Below are positions 1 to 7,913 of a stretch of DNA of 51,739 bases, one piece after another (within the stretch, counting starts at the first letter, position 1; every line of letters begins with the position of its first letter). Both the position numbers and the translations under genes were made by a program. Origin of the DNA: Ignavibacteria bacterium (GTDB taxonomy: Bacteria > Bacteroidota > Ignavibacteria > Tepidaquicellales > Tepidaquicellaceae); contig JAIBBK010000104.1 of assembly GCA_019694675.1 (NCBI GenBank), forward strand, positions 1 to 51,739, written 5' to 3'. The notes beneath the pieces were generated by a model. It did no database searches. It was not told where the DNA came from and saw nothing but the letters and a program-made list of their open reading frames with translations.

Positions 1-2
1 GA

Positions 3-314
3 TGGATCGCCATACTGTACGGCAAGGTGAAAGCAAGCCTGGCGGCAACAAGCGGCATTCATTCGTATGAAGATGCTCTTAAGATGATCATGGCGGGTGC
101 GGATGTTGCATGCATGTGCTCCGAACTCCTTAAGAACGGCCCGGTCAGGATCAGCGAGGTTCTTGCAGACATGCGCGCATGGATGGAAGAAAAGGAGTAT
201 GAGTCAATTGAACAGATGAAGGGAAGCATGAGCCAGAAGTCCGTAGCGGACCCTTCGGCCTTTGAAAGGGCAAACTACATGAAAGCGCTTAACAGCTATA
301 AACTGCTTGTCTGA
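3..314 (+). CDS. Dihydroorotate dehydrogenase-like protein, C-terminal part
   Basis: The reading frame is already open at the left edge, so only the last 103 residues are present and the true start lies outside the window. The visible part contains the end of a TIM-barrel (segments SLAATSGIHSYEDALKMIMA and GADVACMCSELLKNG), which in flavin dihydroorotate dehydrogenases forms the phosphate/FMN-binding end of the barrel. The tail EYESIEQMKGSMSQKSVADP followed by FERANYMKAL is typical of the 'dihydroorotate dehydrogenase-like protein' subgroup rather than of classical PyrD. These proteins are thought to be FMN oxidoreductases; the real substrate of this subgroup is uncertain. It ends with TGA at 312-314 and the next gene lies convergently. 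Confidence 0.8.
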   Translation, partial: WIAILYGKVKASLAATSGIHSYEDALKMIMAGADVACMCSELLKNGPVRISEVLADMRAWMEEKEYESIEQMKGSMSQKSVADPSAFERANYMKALNSYKLLV

Positions 315-457
315 ACCGGGAAGCTGTCAATTGCTTTGACGGCGGCGGAATCGGCAAAGGAGAAAGCTTCAATCACGCCAATGGCGTCGAAGATGAAGGA
401 AAGAGAATATTAGCTGGAATGTTTGCTTACCGTAGTTCCTGCTCATAGAGTTTCAAT

Positions 458-1261
458 TTATTTGGGATACACAAGAACGATGGCCACTCTCGCACCCCAC
501 TCCGGTTTGTTTACGGCGGCGCTCGAATAATAATAGACCGGCGCAAGTAAAATACTCGCGGGTTGTTTCTTGCCGAATCTGATTACCTGTGTGAGATTCA
601 GCGCTATCAGTCCGGAAGTAAGTCTCTTGTTTTTCCAGTCATAGGAATTCTCCGATGATGCACCTAAACCAAAACCTCCGGCAAAATTGTATGAGAAAAA
701 CGGCTGAACAAAGAGAGCATTAATGTCCTGCCTTTCTTCACTGCCTGCCACCGACCACAGATTGTTTGCAAGTGCGCCAATGGTCCAACCGCCGGGCTGA
801 GCGAGTACAACTCCCGTTGGGCCGAGCAATAACTTCTTTGTGCCAAGCAAGTCATTCGTAGCGGAAGGAATTGAAAGCGCAGGGCCGACACCCCAGATGA
901 GTTTACTGCGTGAAGGAGAAAAGAATGCCGAATAGAGAACGTCGCCGAGTCCGTTTTGCCTTTCCGAATTCACAGCTTTGTTTTGCGCTATGACAGGCAC
1001 TATCACTCTGTTGATCAGATTTATCTTCTTTCCAAGCGATACCGGTATAACGGGCTGAAAGTTCAGAAGATATTTGTAGCCGTCAGAACTTCCGATCCCA
1101 AACTGAAAATTATTCTGAAACGGAACACTGATAAGGTCTGCTACAGGGTTGGCCAATGCCTTTGCTATGTCATCTCCCGAAGACTGTGAGAATGAACTTG
1201 AACTGAAAATTGAAGCCGACATAAGCACAAATGTAATTACCTTCAGTCCGGTTTTTTTCAT
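458..1261 (-). CDS. Outer-membrane beta-barrel protein, MetA-pathway/'transporter' family
   Basis: A predicted secreted protein of 267 residues starting at MKKTGLK, with a hydrophobic signal peptide ending near SSSSFSQ. An in-frame TTG at 1300 would add 13 polar residues in front of the signal peptide, so the ATG at 1261 is preferred. The body is built of alternating polar and aromatic strands with the segments GLGDVLYSAFFSP, KLIWGVGPALSIPSAT and QPGGWTIGALANNLWSVAG. These match a widespread barrel family related to the phenol-degradation MetA pathway (Pfam PF13557-like; often misnamed neuromedin U). It probably sits in the outer membrane as a channel for small hydrophobic molecules, but the substrate is unknown. 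It follows the HAD gene by about 45 bases on the same strand. Confidence 0.7.
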   Translation of the reverse strand: MKKTGLKVITFVLMSASIFSSSSFSQSSGDDIAKALANPVADLISVPFQNNFQFGIGSSDGYKYLLNFQPVIPVSLGKKINLINRVIVPVIAQNKAVNSERQNGLGDVLYSAFFSPSRSKLIWGVGPALSIPSATNDLLGTKKLLLGPTGVVLAQPGGWTIGALANNLWSVAGSEERQDINALFVQPFFSYNFAGGFGLGASSENSYDWKNKRLTSGLIALNLTQVIRFGKKQPASILLAPVYYYSSAAVNKPEWGARVAIVLVYPK

Positions 1262-1306
1262 TTTAGTTTGATCAGTTAGAGTTGAAGAATCCGAAAGCAA
1301 TGATCC

Positions 1307-2221
1307 TCAGAATATTTCATTCCAGTCATTCTTCATGCTCACCACAAGAGTACCGTCGGCATCCGCATTATCCAAAGCCGCGGAGAGCGTACTGATCTTG
1401 AAATCCCTGTCATAAGCAAACTCTCTTTCACCGTCATCATGATGAAGAAGCAACGAAAGGCTCCTGCCCTTTCCGGCTTTTGTGTATCTGAGCATTGCCC
1501 TGTCACCATCGGAGTTTCCGAATGCAAGGACGGGCCTCTTTCCGATGCAGTAGTTGATATTGATCACTTTCTCATCCTTGTCATTGAAATCTCTCAGGCC
1601 CGGTATCCTTTTTACCATCGGCCCCGCATCATCAGTTACAACTTCCGTTTTGCCCGTTGAACCAATCACCATGTAAGTGGGAATACTGTAGATCTTTTCC
1701 GAAATGACACGGATGAATTCGATCCCTCCGCCCGATACAATGAATGTCTTGAATCCGTTTGCGCTCAGGTAATTCAGAAGCTCCGTTTGAGGCCTGTACG
1801 CAACATCATAAAAAGACCTCTTTAATTCCGGGTGTGCCGCAGAATTGAACCAGTCTCTCACGGCCGTTGCGTATTCTTCCGGAGTAGTTTCTCCGGAAGC
1901 CGTAAACACCGCATTCATTATCTGCTGTTTGTCAAATGAAAGAAGCGTCTTAATGTCTCTCGCGGCGATTGCCTTGTAAGGCTGAACTTCCGCAAGTTCA
2001 GGCCTGCTCTTCAAGAGTTCGCTGAATCTCTCAAGAAAATAATACAGTTGTACCTGAAGAGGATATTCGCACCAGAGAGTGCCGTCATTGTCAAATACAG
2101 CAATTCTGTCTTCCGGCGGTAAGTAATCCGGACCGGATTGATCCGTAACATCCCTTACAAGATCAATGATCGCGCTTCGCGCCGTGCCGTCATTCCAGCA
2201 ACTAAGTTCTTTTGCATCCAT
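1307..2221 (-). CDS. HAD-superfamily hydrolase (phosphoserine phosphatase-like)
   Basis: A cytoplasmic hydrolase of 304 residues without signal peptide. The HAD motifs are all visible: motif I DNDGT at residues 44-48 (nucleophile Asp44, acid/base Asp46), motif II Ser163 in FIVSGGG, and motif IV FGNSDGDRAML around residues 234-244. A helical cap of about 110 residues between motifs I and II places it near the phosphoserine phosphatase-like C1 class. Members act on small phosphate esters or halides; the substrate here cannot be told. The ATG at 2219-2221 is the first start of the frame. It precedes the barrel gene on the same strand and follows a strong terminator behind the sulfatase, so it starts its own transcript. 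Confidence 0.8.
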   Translation of the reverse strand: MDAKELSCWNDGTARSAIIDLVRDVTDQSGPDYLPPEDRIAVFDNDGTLWCEYPLQVQLYYFLERFSELLKSRPELAEVQPYKAIAARDIKTLLSFDKQQIMNAVFTASGETTPEEYATAVRDWFNSAAHPELKRSFYDVAYRPQTELLNYLSANGFKTFIVSGGGIEFIRVISEKIYSIPTYMVIGSTGKTEVVTDDAGPMVKRIPGLRDFNDKDEKVININYCIGKRPVLAFGNSDGDRAMLRYTKAGKGRSLSLLLHHDDGEREFAYDRDFKISTLSAALDNADADGTLVVSMKNDWNEIF

Positions 2222-2246
2222 AATAACTGAAGTTTGTAATCAGATT

Positions 2247-2286
2247 GATTTTAAAAAAGCCATGCTCCGAATGTGAACATGGCTTT
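2247..2286 (-). terminator. Rho-independent terminator behind the arylsulfatase gene
   Basis: A 9-bp perfect stem (AAAGCCATG at 2256-2264 with CATGGCTTT at 2278-2286) lies 20 bases past the sulfatase stop. Read on the minus strand it is followed by TTTTTTAAAA. This separates the sulfatase transcript from the HAD gene. Confidence 0.75.
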
Positions 2287-2306
2287 GCGTTAATTACTGA
2301 TTCTTA

Positions 2307-3881
2307 TCAGTGAAGCGCTCCGCTCATTGCATCGTTTATCATTTCGTTTGTCTGCTCGATCGTAAAACTTCCAGCTTTCTGGCTCGGCGGAAATTCTTTG
2401 AAAGTTGCCATGAAGTCTGTAACCGCTTTCTGCGCAGGGCCAAGAACAAATACTCTTCTGAAGTACCAGTCAAAATAAGTGTTGGAAGTTATATCCGCTC
2501 TCTCATAGGGATCGGTTCTGAGATTGAAAAGTTTCGGACATCTCAGTTTTACGAACGGCTCGGCCCAGACCTGCAATGTTCCTCTGGCCCTTTGCTCCAT
2601 GAAGACAGCCTTCCAGTTGTCAAATCTCAGGCATACAATTTCGCCATCGTCATTGAAATAGATGAAGCCCTGCCTTGGACTTGAATCCTCTTCTCCGGTC
2701 AGGTAACCTGATAGGTCATGACCGTCAAGATGCACTTTGAACTTTGTTCCGTTTACTGTAGTACCTTTCCTGAGTTTTTCCTTCACATCAGGGTCACCTG
2801 CAACGGAAAGAATCGTCGGGAACATATCAAGATGGCTCATGATCCCGTTGAGTTGAATTCCCGGCTTTATGTGTCCGGGCCATCTGAACAGAGCCGGCAC
2901 ACGGAATGCACCTTCCCAGTTTGAGTTCTTTTCGTTTCTGAACGGTGTCATTGCGCCGTCTGGCCATGTATTCATGTGCGGGCCGTTGTCTGTGCTGTAC
3001 ATTACAAATGTATCCTCTGCAATTCCGAGTTCATCAAGAAGATCTATCAGCTCCCCTACATTCCTGTCGTGGTCTATCATAGTATCGTGATACTCCGACT
3101 GCCACCTGCCTGCCTGTCCTTTGCTCTTCGGCTTTGTATGTGTGAATGCATGCATATGAGTTGTATTGAACCAGCAGAAGAATGGTTCGTCATTCTTGCT
3201 TGCATTCTTTATGAAGTCCTTAGCGGCTTTTGCAAACTCATCATCAACAGTTTCCATTCTTTTCCTTGTCAACGGGCCCGTATCTTCGATCCTCTGCTTT
3301 CCGACTTTGCCGAATCTAGGATCAACTGTCTTGTCGTCCTTGTCCGTTGCCCAGCAATGCAGTACACCCCTCGGGCCGAAATTCTTTTTGAAGTTCGGAA
3401 AGTCCTTCTCATTCGGATAGTCCGGATGTTCCGGTTCTTCTTCCGCATTGAGGTGGTAAAGATTTCCGTAAAACTCATCAAAGCCGTGAACTGTCGGGAG
3501 AAACTCATTCCTGTCACCGAGATGGTTCTTGCCGAACTGACCTGTCTTGTATCCCAGCCCCTTCAGCATCTGAGCTATCGTCACATCACGGGCCTGAAGG
3601 CCCTGAGGAGCAGCGGGCATTCCGACCTTTGAGAGCCCCGTCCTGTAAGTGCATTGACCCGTTATGAATGCAGAACGTCCTGCCGTACAGCTTTGCTCGC
3701 CGTAGTAGTCTGTGCAGATTGCTCCTTCTTTTGCAATCCTGTCAATGTTCGGAGTCCTGTATCCCATGAGTCCCATGGAATAACAGCTCAGATTTGACTG
3801 ACCAATGTCATCTCCCCATATGATGAGGATGTTAGGGCGTTTTGAGTTGCCTTTTGCCGCCCCGGGTTTTGATTTCTTCAT
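2307..3881 (-). CDS. Arylsulfatase (type I, formylglycine-dependent sulfatase)
   Basis: Hydrolyses sulfate esters after conversion of an active-site cysteine to formylglycine. Counting from MKKSKPG, all canonical residues are present: metal ligands Asp24-Asp25 (WGDDIGQ), the modification motif C65-T-A-G-R69, Lys118 and His120 (GKNHLGD), His242/His244 (TTHMHAF), Asp298-Asn299 (STDNGP) and Lys318 before WEGAFRVP. No signal peptide is seen, so it should act in the cytoplasm, unlike most Bacteroidota sulfatases. An in-frame ATG at 3935 would add 18 residues that do not look like a signal peptide; the ATG at 3881 is preferred but not proven. An FGE homologue that could activate it lies 1.2 kb upstream. 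The exact substrate is unknown. Confidence 0.9.
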   Translation of the reverse strand: MKKSKPGAAKGNSKRPNILIIWGDDIGQSNLSCYSMGLMGYRTPNIDRIAKEGAICTDYYGEQSCTAGRSAFITGQCTYRTGLSKVGMPAAPQGLQARDVTIAQMLKGLGYKTGQFGKNHLGDRNEFLPTVHGFDEFYGNLYHLNAEEEPEHPDYPNEKDFPNFKKNFGPRGVLHCWATDKDDKTVDPRFGKVGKQRIEDTGPLTRKRMETVDDEFAKAAKDFIKNASKNDEPFFCWFNTTHMHAFTHTKPKSKGQAGRWQSEYHDTMIDHDRNVGELIDLLDELGIAEDTFVMYSTDNGPHMNTWPDGAMTPFRNEKNSNWEGAFRVPALFRWPGHIKPGIQLNGIMSHLDMFPTILSVAGDPDVKEKLRKGTTVNGTKFKVHLDGHDLSGYLTGEEDSSPRQGFIYFNDDGEIVCLRFDNWKAVFMEQRARGTLQVWAEPFVKLRCPKLFNLRTDPYERADITSNTYFDWYFRRVFVLGPAQKAVTDFMATFKEFPPSQKAGSFTIEQTNEMINDAMSGALH

Positions 3882-4032
3882 GTCGTGTATTTTATTTTGA
3901 AAGCAAAATCGGGAATACTTGCCGGTGAAATACATGTGAATCTTACCACATCAGCTGAAAAATTTCAAACCCATATGAAAGAATTATATGGAAACTTAAT
4001 TCTGAATGTGAATCTGAATGAATCAGGGGCCG

Positions 4033-4083
4033 GTTTGCCGGAAAAGCAGCCGAAGACAGACCCTGACTGACGGCTGGGCAAAC
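4033..4083 (-). terminator. Structured intergenic hairpin, possible terminator of the BASS-FGE-barrel operon
   Basis: Two inverted arms nest here: GTTTGCC (4033-4039) with GGCAAAC (4077-4083), and CAGCCG (4047-4052) with CGGCTG (4071-4076). A 7-base bulge sits on one side. On the minus strand the inner hairpin is followed by CTTTTCC. It lies 42 bases past the stop of the barrel gene. The termination role is inferred and the U-run is weak. Confidence 0.4.
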
Positions 4084-4124
4084 AAATATCGTCCGAAAGG
4101 ATATTCAGTAATGCAGATTATTGT

Positions 4125-5039
4125 TCAATACCAGAAGTATTGAAAGGAAATTCCGTAGAAGTCAAAATCAGAACCTCTGCGAATGACTGCACCGGTGTGA
4201 TACTGGAGTTTGACAGCCAGATTCTTTGACAGTGCGCTCGAAACGACCGCACCCAATCTCCAGTTGTCCTGCTTTGTATTGTTGCTTACACCATTAACAC
4301 TTGTATTTCCGCCGTTTGAATAAGCAGCATTGATCCCTGCCCATGCAATGTTCTTGAAGACATAATTTATCTGACCCTGAATATTGAACAGCGGATCGGT
4401 CTCAAGCTTATTGGTCTTCACGTATTCATTATTGGCAGTAAAGAACCAAACACCGGTGTAGATCTCTCCGTAAAAATCACTCAGCCTTTGCGAGATCCCA
4501 ATCTCCGGCTTGAATCCCCACCTGTTTGTCCCGAGATTTATGAGCTTGTCCTCGAAATATTGTCCTGTAGGTGCCGAAACAACAAGGCTTGCACCCACCA
4601 CAGTCCCTTCCTTTCTTTTCACATATTCCGCAATATCCATCGCAGGTGAGCCGATAAAATTTATTCCGAACCTTATGCGAAGATCGGCCAAGCCGGACCG
4701 TGTGCCGGCTGTATCCCTTCCTGCAAGTTTTGCCGTGCCCGAAAGAAATGAATACGGTACGGTCAGCTGAATTCTTGCAAGATTACCGAACATAGAAAAC
4801 GTCCTGACATAGCCTCCGATAATGTTGTTTGAATTAAGATCGAGTTCCTTAATGGGAGCGGCCGGATCTGCTACAATGTTTCCGCTTGTAAAGTTGTAAT
4901 TCAATGCCGCAAAGTTTGCATTAACGGGAAGGTTTGAATAAGCGCGGGGTTCTATCTCCTGTGAGAACGAGACAGCGCAGCTGACAACTATCAGCGCAAG
5001 CTGAAGTACAACCGGTCTTATAATCATATTTGGGATCAT
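4125..5039 (-). CDS. Outer-membrane beta-barrel transporter, MetA-pathway (PF13557-like) family
   Basis: A predicted outer-membrane barrel of about 304 residues. The ATG at 5039 overlaps the FGE stop (ATGA). A second ATG at 5027 gives MIIRPVVLQLALIVVSCAVS, a good signal peptide, and is equally possible. The body carries family hallmarks: GLADLRIRFGINFIGSPAM, VVSAPTGQYFEDKLINLGTN, RWGFKPEIGIS and the terminal strand ending in YFWY, an aromatic C-terminus as used for outer-membrane insertion. Related barrels are annotated as transporters in aromatic-compound degradation loci. Translational coupling to FGE and proximity to a BASS permease suggest a transport route, but the substrate is not visible. 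It is a distant relative of the barrel at 458-1261. Confidence 0.75.
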   Translation of the reverse strand: MIPNMIIRPVVLQLALIVVSCAVSFSQEIEPRAYSNLPVNANFAALNYNFTSGNIVADPAAPIKELDLNSNNIIGGYVRTFSMFGNLARIQLTVPYSFLSGTAKLAGRDTAGTRSGLADLRIRFGINFIGSPAMDIAEYVKRKEGTVVGASLVVSAPTGQYFEDKLINLGTNRWGFKPEIGISQRLSDFYGEIYTGVWFFTANNEYVKTNKLETDPLFNIQGQINYVFKNIAWAGINAAYSNGGNTSVNGVSNNTKQDNWRLGAVVSSALSKNLAVKLQYHTGAVIRRGSDFDFYGISFQYFWY

Positions 5040-6028
5040 TTTGATTGCTTCCTGACTATTAATCTGCATCCGAGGTGGCAGGTAGAAGTATCTACCGGCT
5101 GAGCCATCCTGGCAGAAGGCCTGTATCTCCTGCAGTAATTCGGGGCGCAAAGATAAGAACCGCCTTTCATGACTTTCCGAGGTATCAGACTTCCGGGTGA
5201 CCGTGGATCAACACTGCCTTCAGGAGACCCGCCCGCCGGATTGATGCTTGAGCAACAACTGTTCTCGAACAAGCTGTGATGCCGGTACCAGTCGGTTGTC
5301 CATTCCCAAACATTTCCGATCATATCATAGAGGCCGTATCCGTTGGGAGGATACTGTCCAATCGGAGCCATCAGTTCGTAACCGTCTGCCGCCGTGTTCT
5401 CCACCGGAAACTCTCCCTGCCATGTATTTGCCATTGCCTTCTCGCCGGGATACATTTCATCACCCCAGGCATACTCTTTCCCCTCAAGTCCGCCTCGCGC
5501 GGCAAACTCCCATTCAGCTTCGGTAGGTATCTCCTTTCCTGACCACTTGGCATACGCCTCAACATCTTCATACGCAAGATGGACGACCGGGTAGTCATCC
5601 TTTCCTTTCAGGTCAGAATCAGGGCCGAACGGATGCTTCCAGTTTGCGCCGGGAATGTAAGTCCACCAGTTGAAGTAGTTCCGCAGATCAACTCTTTGCT
5701 CGGGTTTAACAAATACCACCGACGCAGGAACCAGCAACTCGGGAAGTGCTCCGGGATAGTCCTCCGCATTGGGGGCCTTCTCGCACAGCGTAACGTAACC
5801 TGTTGATTCAATGAACTTCCTGAATCCTGCATTTGTAAGTTCAAACTTATCCATCCAGAAACCGTCAACTGTCACTTCATGAACAGGTGACTCCTCCTCA
5901 TAATGGTCATTTGAACCCATACTGAATTTGCCTCCGGGTATCCATACCATATCCGGGTACGGCGGAGACTTACTGTCCGTTTCAGACTGTCCTTGCTTTT
6001 CTGTGATCGGATCCAATTCTCTCAGCAA
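5036..6028 (-). CDS. Formylglycine-generating enzyme (sulfatase-modifying factor)
   Basis: Oxidises the sulfatase active-site cysteine to formylglycine using oxygen and copper. The SUMF1/FGE fold is recognisable from MVWIPGGKFSMGS (about residue 27) through PTEAEWEFAARGG, GLYDMIGNVWEWT and the C-terminal MKGGSYLCAPNYCRRYRPSAR. Cys294 and Cys299 match the copper-binding cysteine pair of authentic FGE, and C-terminal CHLGCR replaces the usual LGFR. This distinguishes it from EgtB/PvdO relatives that lack the pair. No signal peptide is seen, matching the cytoplasmic sulfatase nearby. The start is uncertain: TTG at 6028 is the only usual start in the open frame before MVW. The gene follows the BASS permease by 50 bases and overlaps the barrel start. 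Confidence 0.85.
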   Translation of the reverse strand: MLRELDPITEKQGQSETDSKSPPYPDMVWIPGGKFSMGSNDHYEEESPVHEVTVDGFWMDKFELTNAGFRKFIESTGYVTLCEKAPNAEDYPGALPELLVPASVVFVKPEQRVDLRNYFNWWTYIPGANWKHPFGPDSDLKGKDDYPVVHLAYEDVEAYAKWSGKEIPTEAEWEFAARGGLEGKEYAWGDEMYPGEKAMANTWQGEFPVENTAADGYELMAPIGQYPPNGYGLYDMIGNVWEWTTDWYRHHSLFENSCCSSINPAGGSPEGSVDPRSPGSLIPRKVMKGGSYLCAPNYCRRYRPSARMAQPVDTSTCHLGCRLIVRKQSK

Positions 6029-6078
6029 ATTTTTAAAATCCGGTTTGGCAAGATCCGGCGTGAGCCATCCCGTAAAAA

Positions 6079-6933
6079 CTATCCGCCGCTTCTTTTTTTG
6101 TTATGAATGATATCGAGCACTTTGTACATCAGAGTACCTATTATCAGATAAAGCAGAATCACAGGCAGGTGCTCCTGAACGGTGTTATTGATCTGTGCAA
6201 ATATTATCGCCGGAGCAGGAAGTCTCATGAGCAGTGAACCTGCCAGCACATATCCGGAATTCCTTTCGGGATAACCGAGTACCACTCCCACGATCATTGA
6301 AAGCAAAGCAAATCCCAGAACCAGAAGCACGGAAATAAGAGTAAGTTTGGAAATCTGAACGGCTGCGACAATCAGAAGAAGTACAACAAGTACAAGTCCC
6401 GCTATCTTTCCCGCCGCATTGACAATCCTCAATACAGATGCAACACTTGCCGGAAAATAAATGCTTACCAGAAATCCCGCTGACAGTGGAACAATGAAAA
6501 GGATCAGGAGCTTAATGAACAGTTCTTTGTAACCAAGATCGAAATCCAGTCCGAATACAGACTTAACCGCAATAAGAGACAACGGTATCAGGAAGAGTGA
6601 GTAGATCAAAGCAATGACAAACCATGCGAGTTTTATCAATGAATCCTTATCCTTCTTTCCTGTCTTTCCAACAATCGAGGGCATTATGGGAGATATGGAA
6701 ACAAGGAATATTCCACCCCACACCGCCTTATTGGCTATATCATAATAAAAGAGGACTGCGGCAATTGCAGGCATAACCACAAACATCGCAAGTGAATACC
6801 TGAAGATCATTCCTGTATGATTTGCAAGCAACCGCAGGTGTGGTTTCTCAAACTGCAGACCCATACCAAGGGAAGTTGCGGGAACAGCGATTATCGCTGC
6901 TATTGCTACGAGCTTTGTAATAATTTCTGTCAT
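6079..6933 (-). CDS. BASS-family (bile acid:sodium symporter-like) membrane transporter
   Basis: An integral inner-membrane protein of 284 residues with nine or ten hydrophobic segments covering nearly the whole length, and no soluble domain. Segments such as MGLQFEKPHLRLLANHTGM near the N-terminus, the ISPIMPSIVGK stretch and the C-terminal RNSGYVLAGSLLMRLPAP crossover resemble the bile acid/sodium symporter and related arsenite/pantoate carriers. Family members move organic anions, including sulfated or sulfonated compounds, with sodium. The gene is first in a run with FGE and a barrel, so uptake or export of an organic anion related to sulfate-ester chemistry is conceivable but unproven. 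Start is the ATG at 6933; a TTCCGGCCGGAA palindrome lies 55 bases upstream. Confidence 0.7.
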   Translation of the reverse strand: MTEIITKLVAIAAIIAVPATSLGMGLQFEKPHLRLLANHTGMIFRYSLAMFVVMPAIAAVLFYYDIANKAVWGGIFLVSISPIMPSIVGKTGKKDKDSLIKLAWFVIALIYSLFLIPLSLIAVKSVFGLDFDLGYKELFIKLLILFIVPLSAGFLVSIYFPASVASVLRIVNAAGKIAGLVLVVLLLIVAAVQISKLTLISVLLVLGFALLSMIVGVVLGYPERNSGYVLAGSLLMRLPAPAIIFAQINNTVQEHLPVILLYLIIGTLMYKVLDIIHNKKRSGG

Positions 6934-6987
6934 TTAAGTCCTGAGTGTTTTCAGCGGTAACTATGCAAAAAGGAACTATGAATGAAC

Positions 6988-7032
6988 TTCCGGCCGGAAA
7001 GATAGCCTGCAGACCTCCGCGGAAATTTCCGG
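6988..7032. promoter_or_regulatory. Two 12-bp palindromes between the BASS and barrel genes
   Basis: TTCCGGCCGGAA (6988-6999) and CGGAAATTTCCG (7020-7031) are both perfect inverted repeats. The halves CCGGAAA (6994-7000) and TTTCCGG (7026-7032) can also pair with each other. They could be an operator for the BASS gene or a read-through stop for the barrel gene that ends at 7034. No U-run follows, so the role is open. Confidence 0.35.
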
Positions 7033-7033
7033 C

Positions 7034-7702
7034 TCACTTACCGAACTTGAAAACCAGTCCGCCGCCGAGCCCGAACTGAAACATTGAAGACTCCGGATTT
7101 ATGCTGGAGCCTGTTCCGGCAGTACCCGAATAGAATCCGCTCGAAAATGCCTTAACGCCCGATAGCGCCTGTCCGGTCAGCTTCAGGCCGAATGATTCCG
7201 AGATCCAGATATTTGCACCAGCCCTGAAGCCGTATGCAAATACGGTTGAAGATGTCTGGGCACCGGGAAGCGGATCTTTGTTTTCAAATATGCCGATGCC
7301 AAGCATTGCGCCTCCGAAAAACTCCATTGGAGATTTCTTTGGCTTTGTATAGGCAGTGCCGCCGAGCATAATGAAATTCATTCCAAGTCCGGGCACAAAC
7401 ACTGTATCATTCAGATTGAGATTGTAAGTGTACTTTACGTTTACTTCCGTGTCTTCACGAAAGTACAACAGCTCCACACCAAAATCCTTGGAAGGAAAAT
7501 ACTCAATGCCCGCTCCGTAGTACAGGGTGCCGCTGATATCGCCCTGGAAATACTGACCGTCATCCGCCCGCGCCTCGATCTTGTCGTCAAATCCGTAAAC
7601 GCCGTACACATTGCCGCGCCATTGGGAATAGCAGCTGTCTGCAAGTGCCAGGATGATGATCAATGTGAAGACAAATGGAATGCGTATGTTTCTATACAGC
7701 AT
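7034..7702 (-). CDS. Small outer-membrane beta-barrel protein (tandem paralogue 1)
   Basis: A 222-residue predicted outer-membrane protein with a signal peptide (MLYRNIRIPFVFTLIIILAL) cut near SCYSQ. The mature part is a run of amphipathic strands ending PESSMFQFGLGGGLVFKFGK. It shares several blocks with the next gene upstream on the same strand: GIFENKD, YGFRAGxNIW, GLKLxGQxxSG and PESSMFQFGxGGGL. The two are therefore tandem duplicates of one barrel family (OmpW/'outer membrane beta-barrel domain' type). No function can be assigned. The 5' end is the ATG at 7702. Confidence 0.65.
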   Translation of the reverse strand: MLYRNIRIPFVFTLIIILALADSCYSQWRGNVYGVYGFDDKIEARADDGQYFQGDISGTLYYGAGIEYFPSKDFGVELLYFREDTEVNVKYTYNLNLNDTVFVPGLGMNFIMLGGTAYTKPKKSPMEFFGGAMLGIGIFENKDPLPGAQTSSTVFAYGFRAGANIWISESFGLKLTGQALSGVKAFSSGFYSGTAGTGSSINPESSMFQFGLGGGLVFKFGK

Positions 7703-7786
7703 AATTCAGTTCTTGTTTTGCAAAAGGATGAAGCGAAAATTGTCATTCACAACAGCCGTACATTACCTCATTTCACAGCTCCGTTC

Positions 7787-7843
7787 AATCTCAAAAAGAC
7801 AGCCGGGATAATCCGCCAGAATTCATTTGGCTGTCATCCCGGC
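7787..7843 (-). terminator. Terminator behind paralogue 2, with two competing stems
   Basis: GCCGGGAT (7802-7809) and ATCCCGGC (7836-7843) form an 8-bp stem. Read on the minus strand the second arm continues as GGCTGTCTTTTTGAG, giving a U-run. GACAGCC in the loop can pair with GGCTGTC instead, so two mutually exclusive hairpins are possible. It lies 70 bases past the stop at 7914. Confidence 0.6.
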
Positions 7844-7913
7844 AATCATCATAACTCAAAGCAAATTCAGCATCAGTCTCGGCTGAATGTATCTTAGGAG
7901 GCAAGAGAGCATA

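Noticed and set aside
2976..3632. 218-codon frame on the plus strand
   Set aside because: It lies entirely antisense to the well-supported arylsulfatase and has a Cys/Ile-rich composition without domain features.
3885..4070. 61-codon frame on the plus strand between sulfatase and barrel
   Set aside because: It overlaps the sulfatase 5' end in antisense and the hairpin at 4033; no start signal or homologous look.
7622..7897. 91-codon frame on the plus strand between the barrels
   Set aside because: It begins antisense to a barrel gene and runs through the terminator of another gene; it has no protein-like composition.
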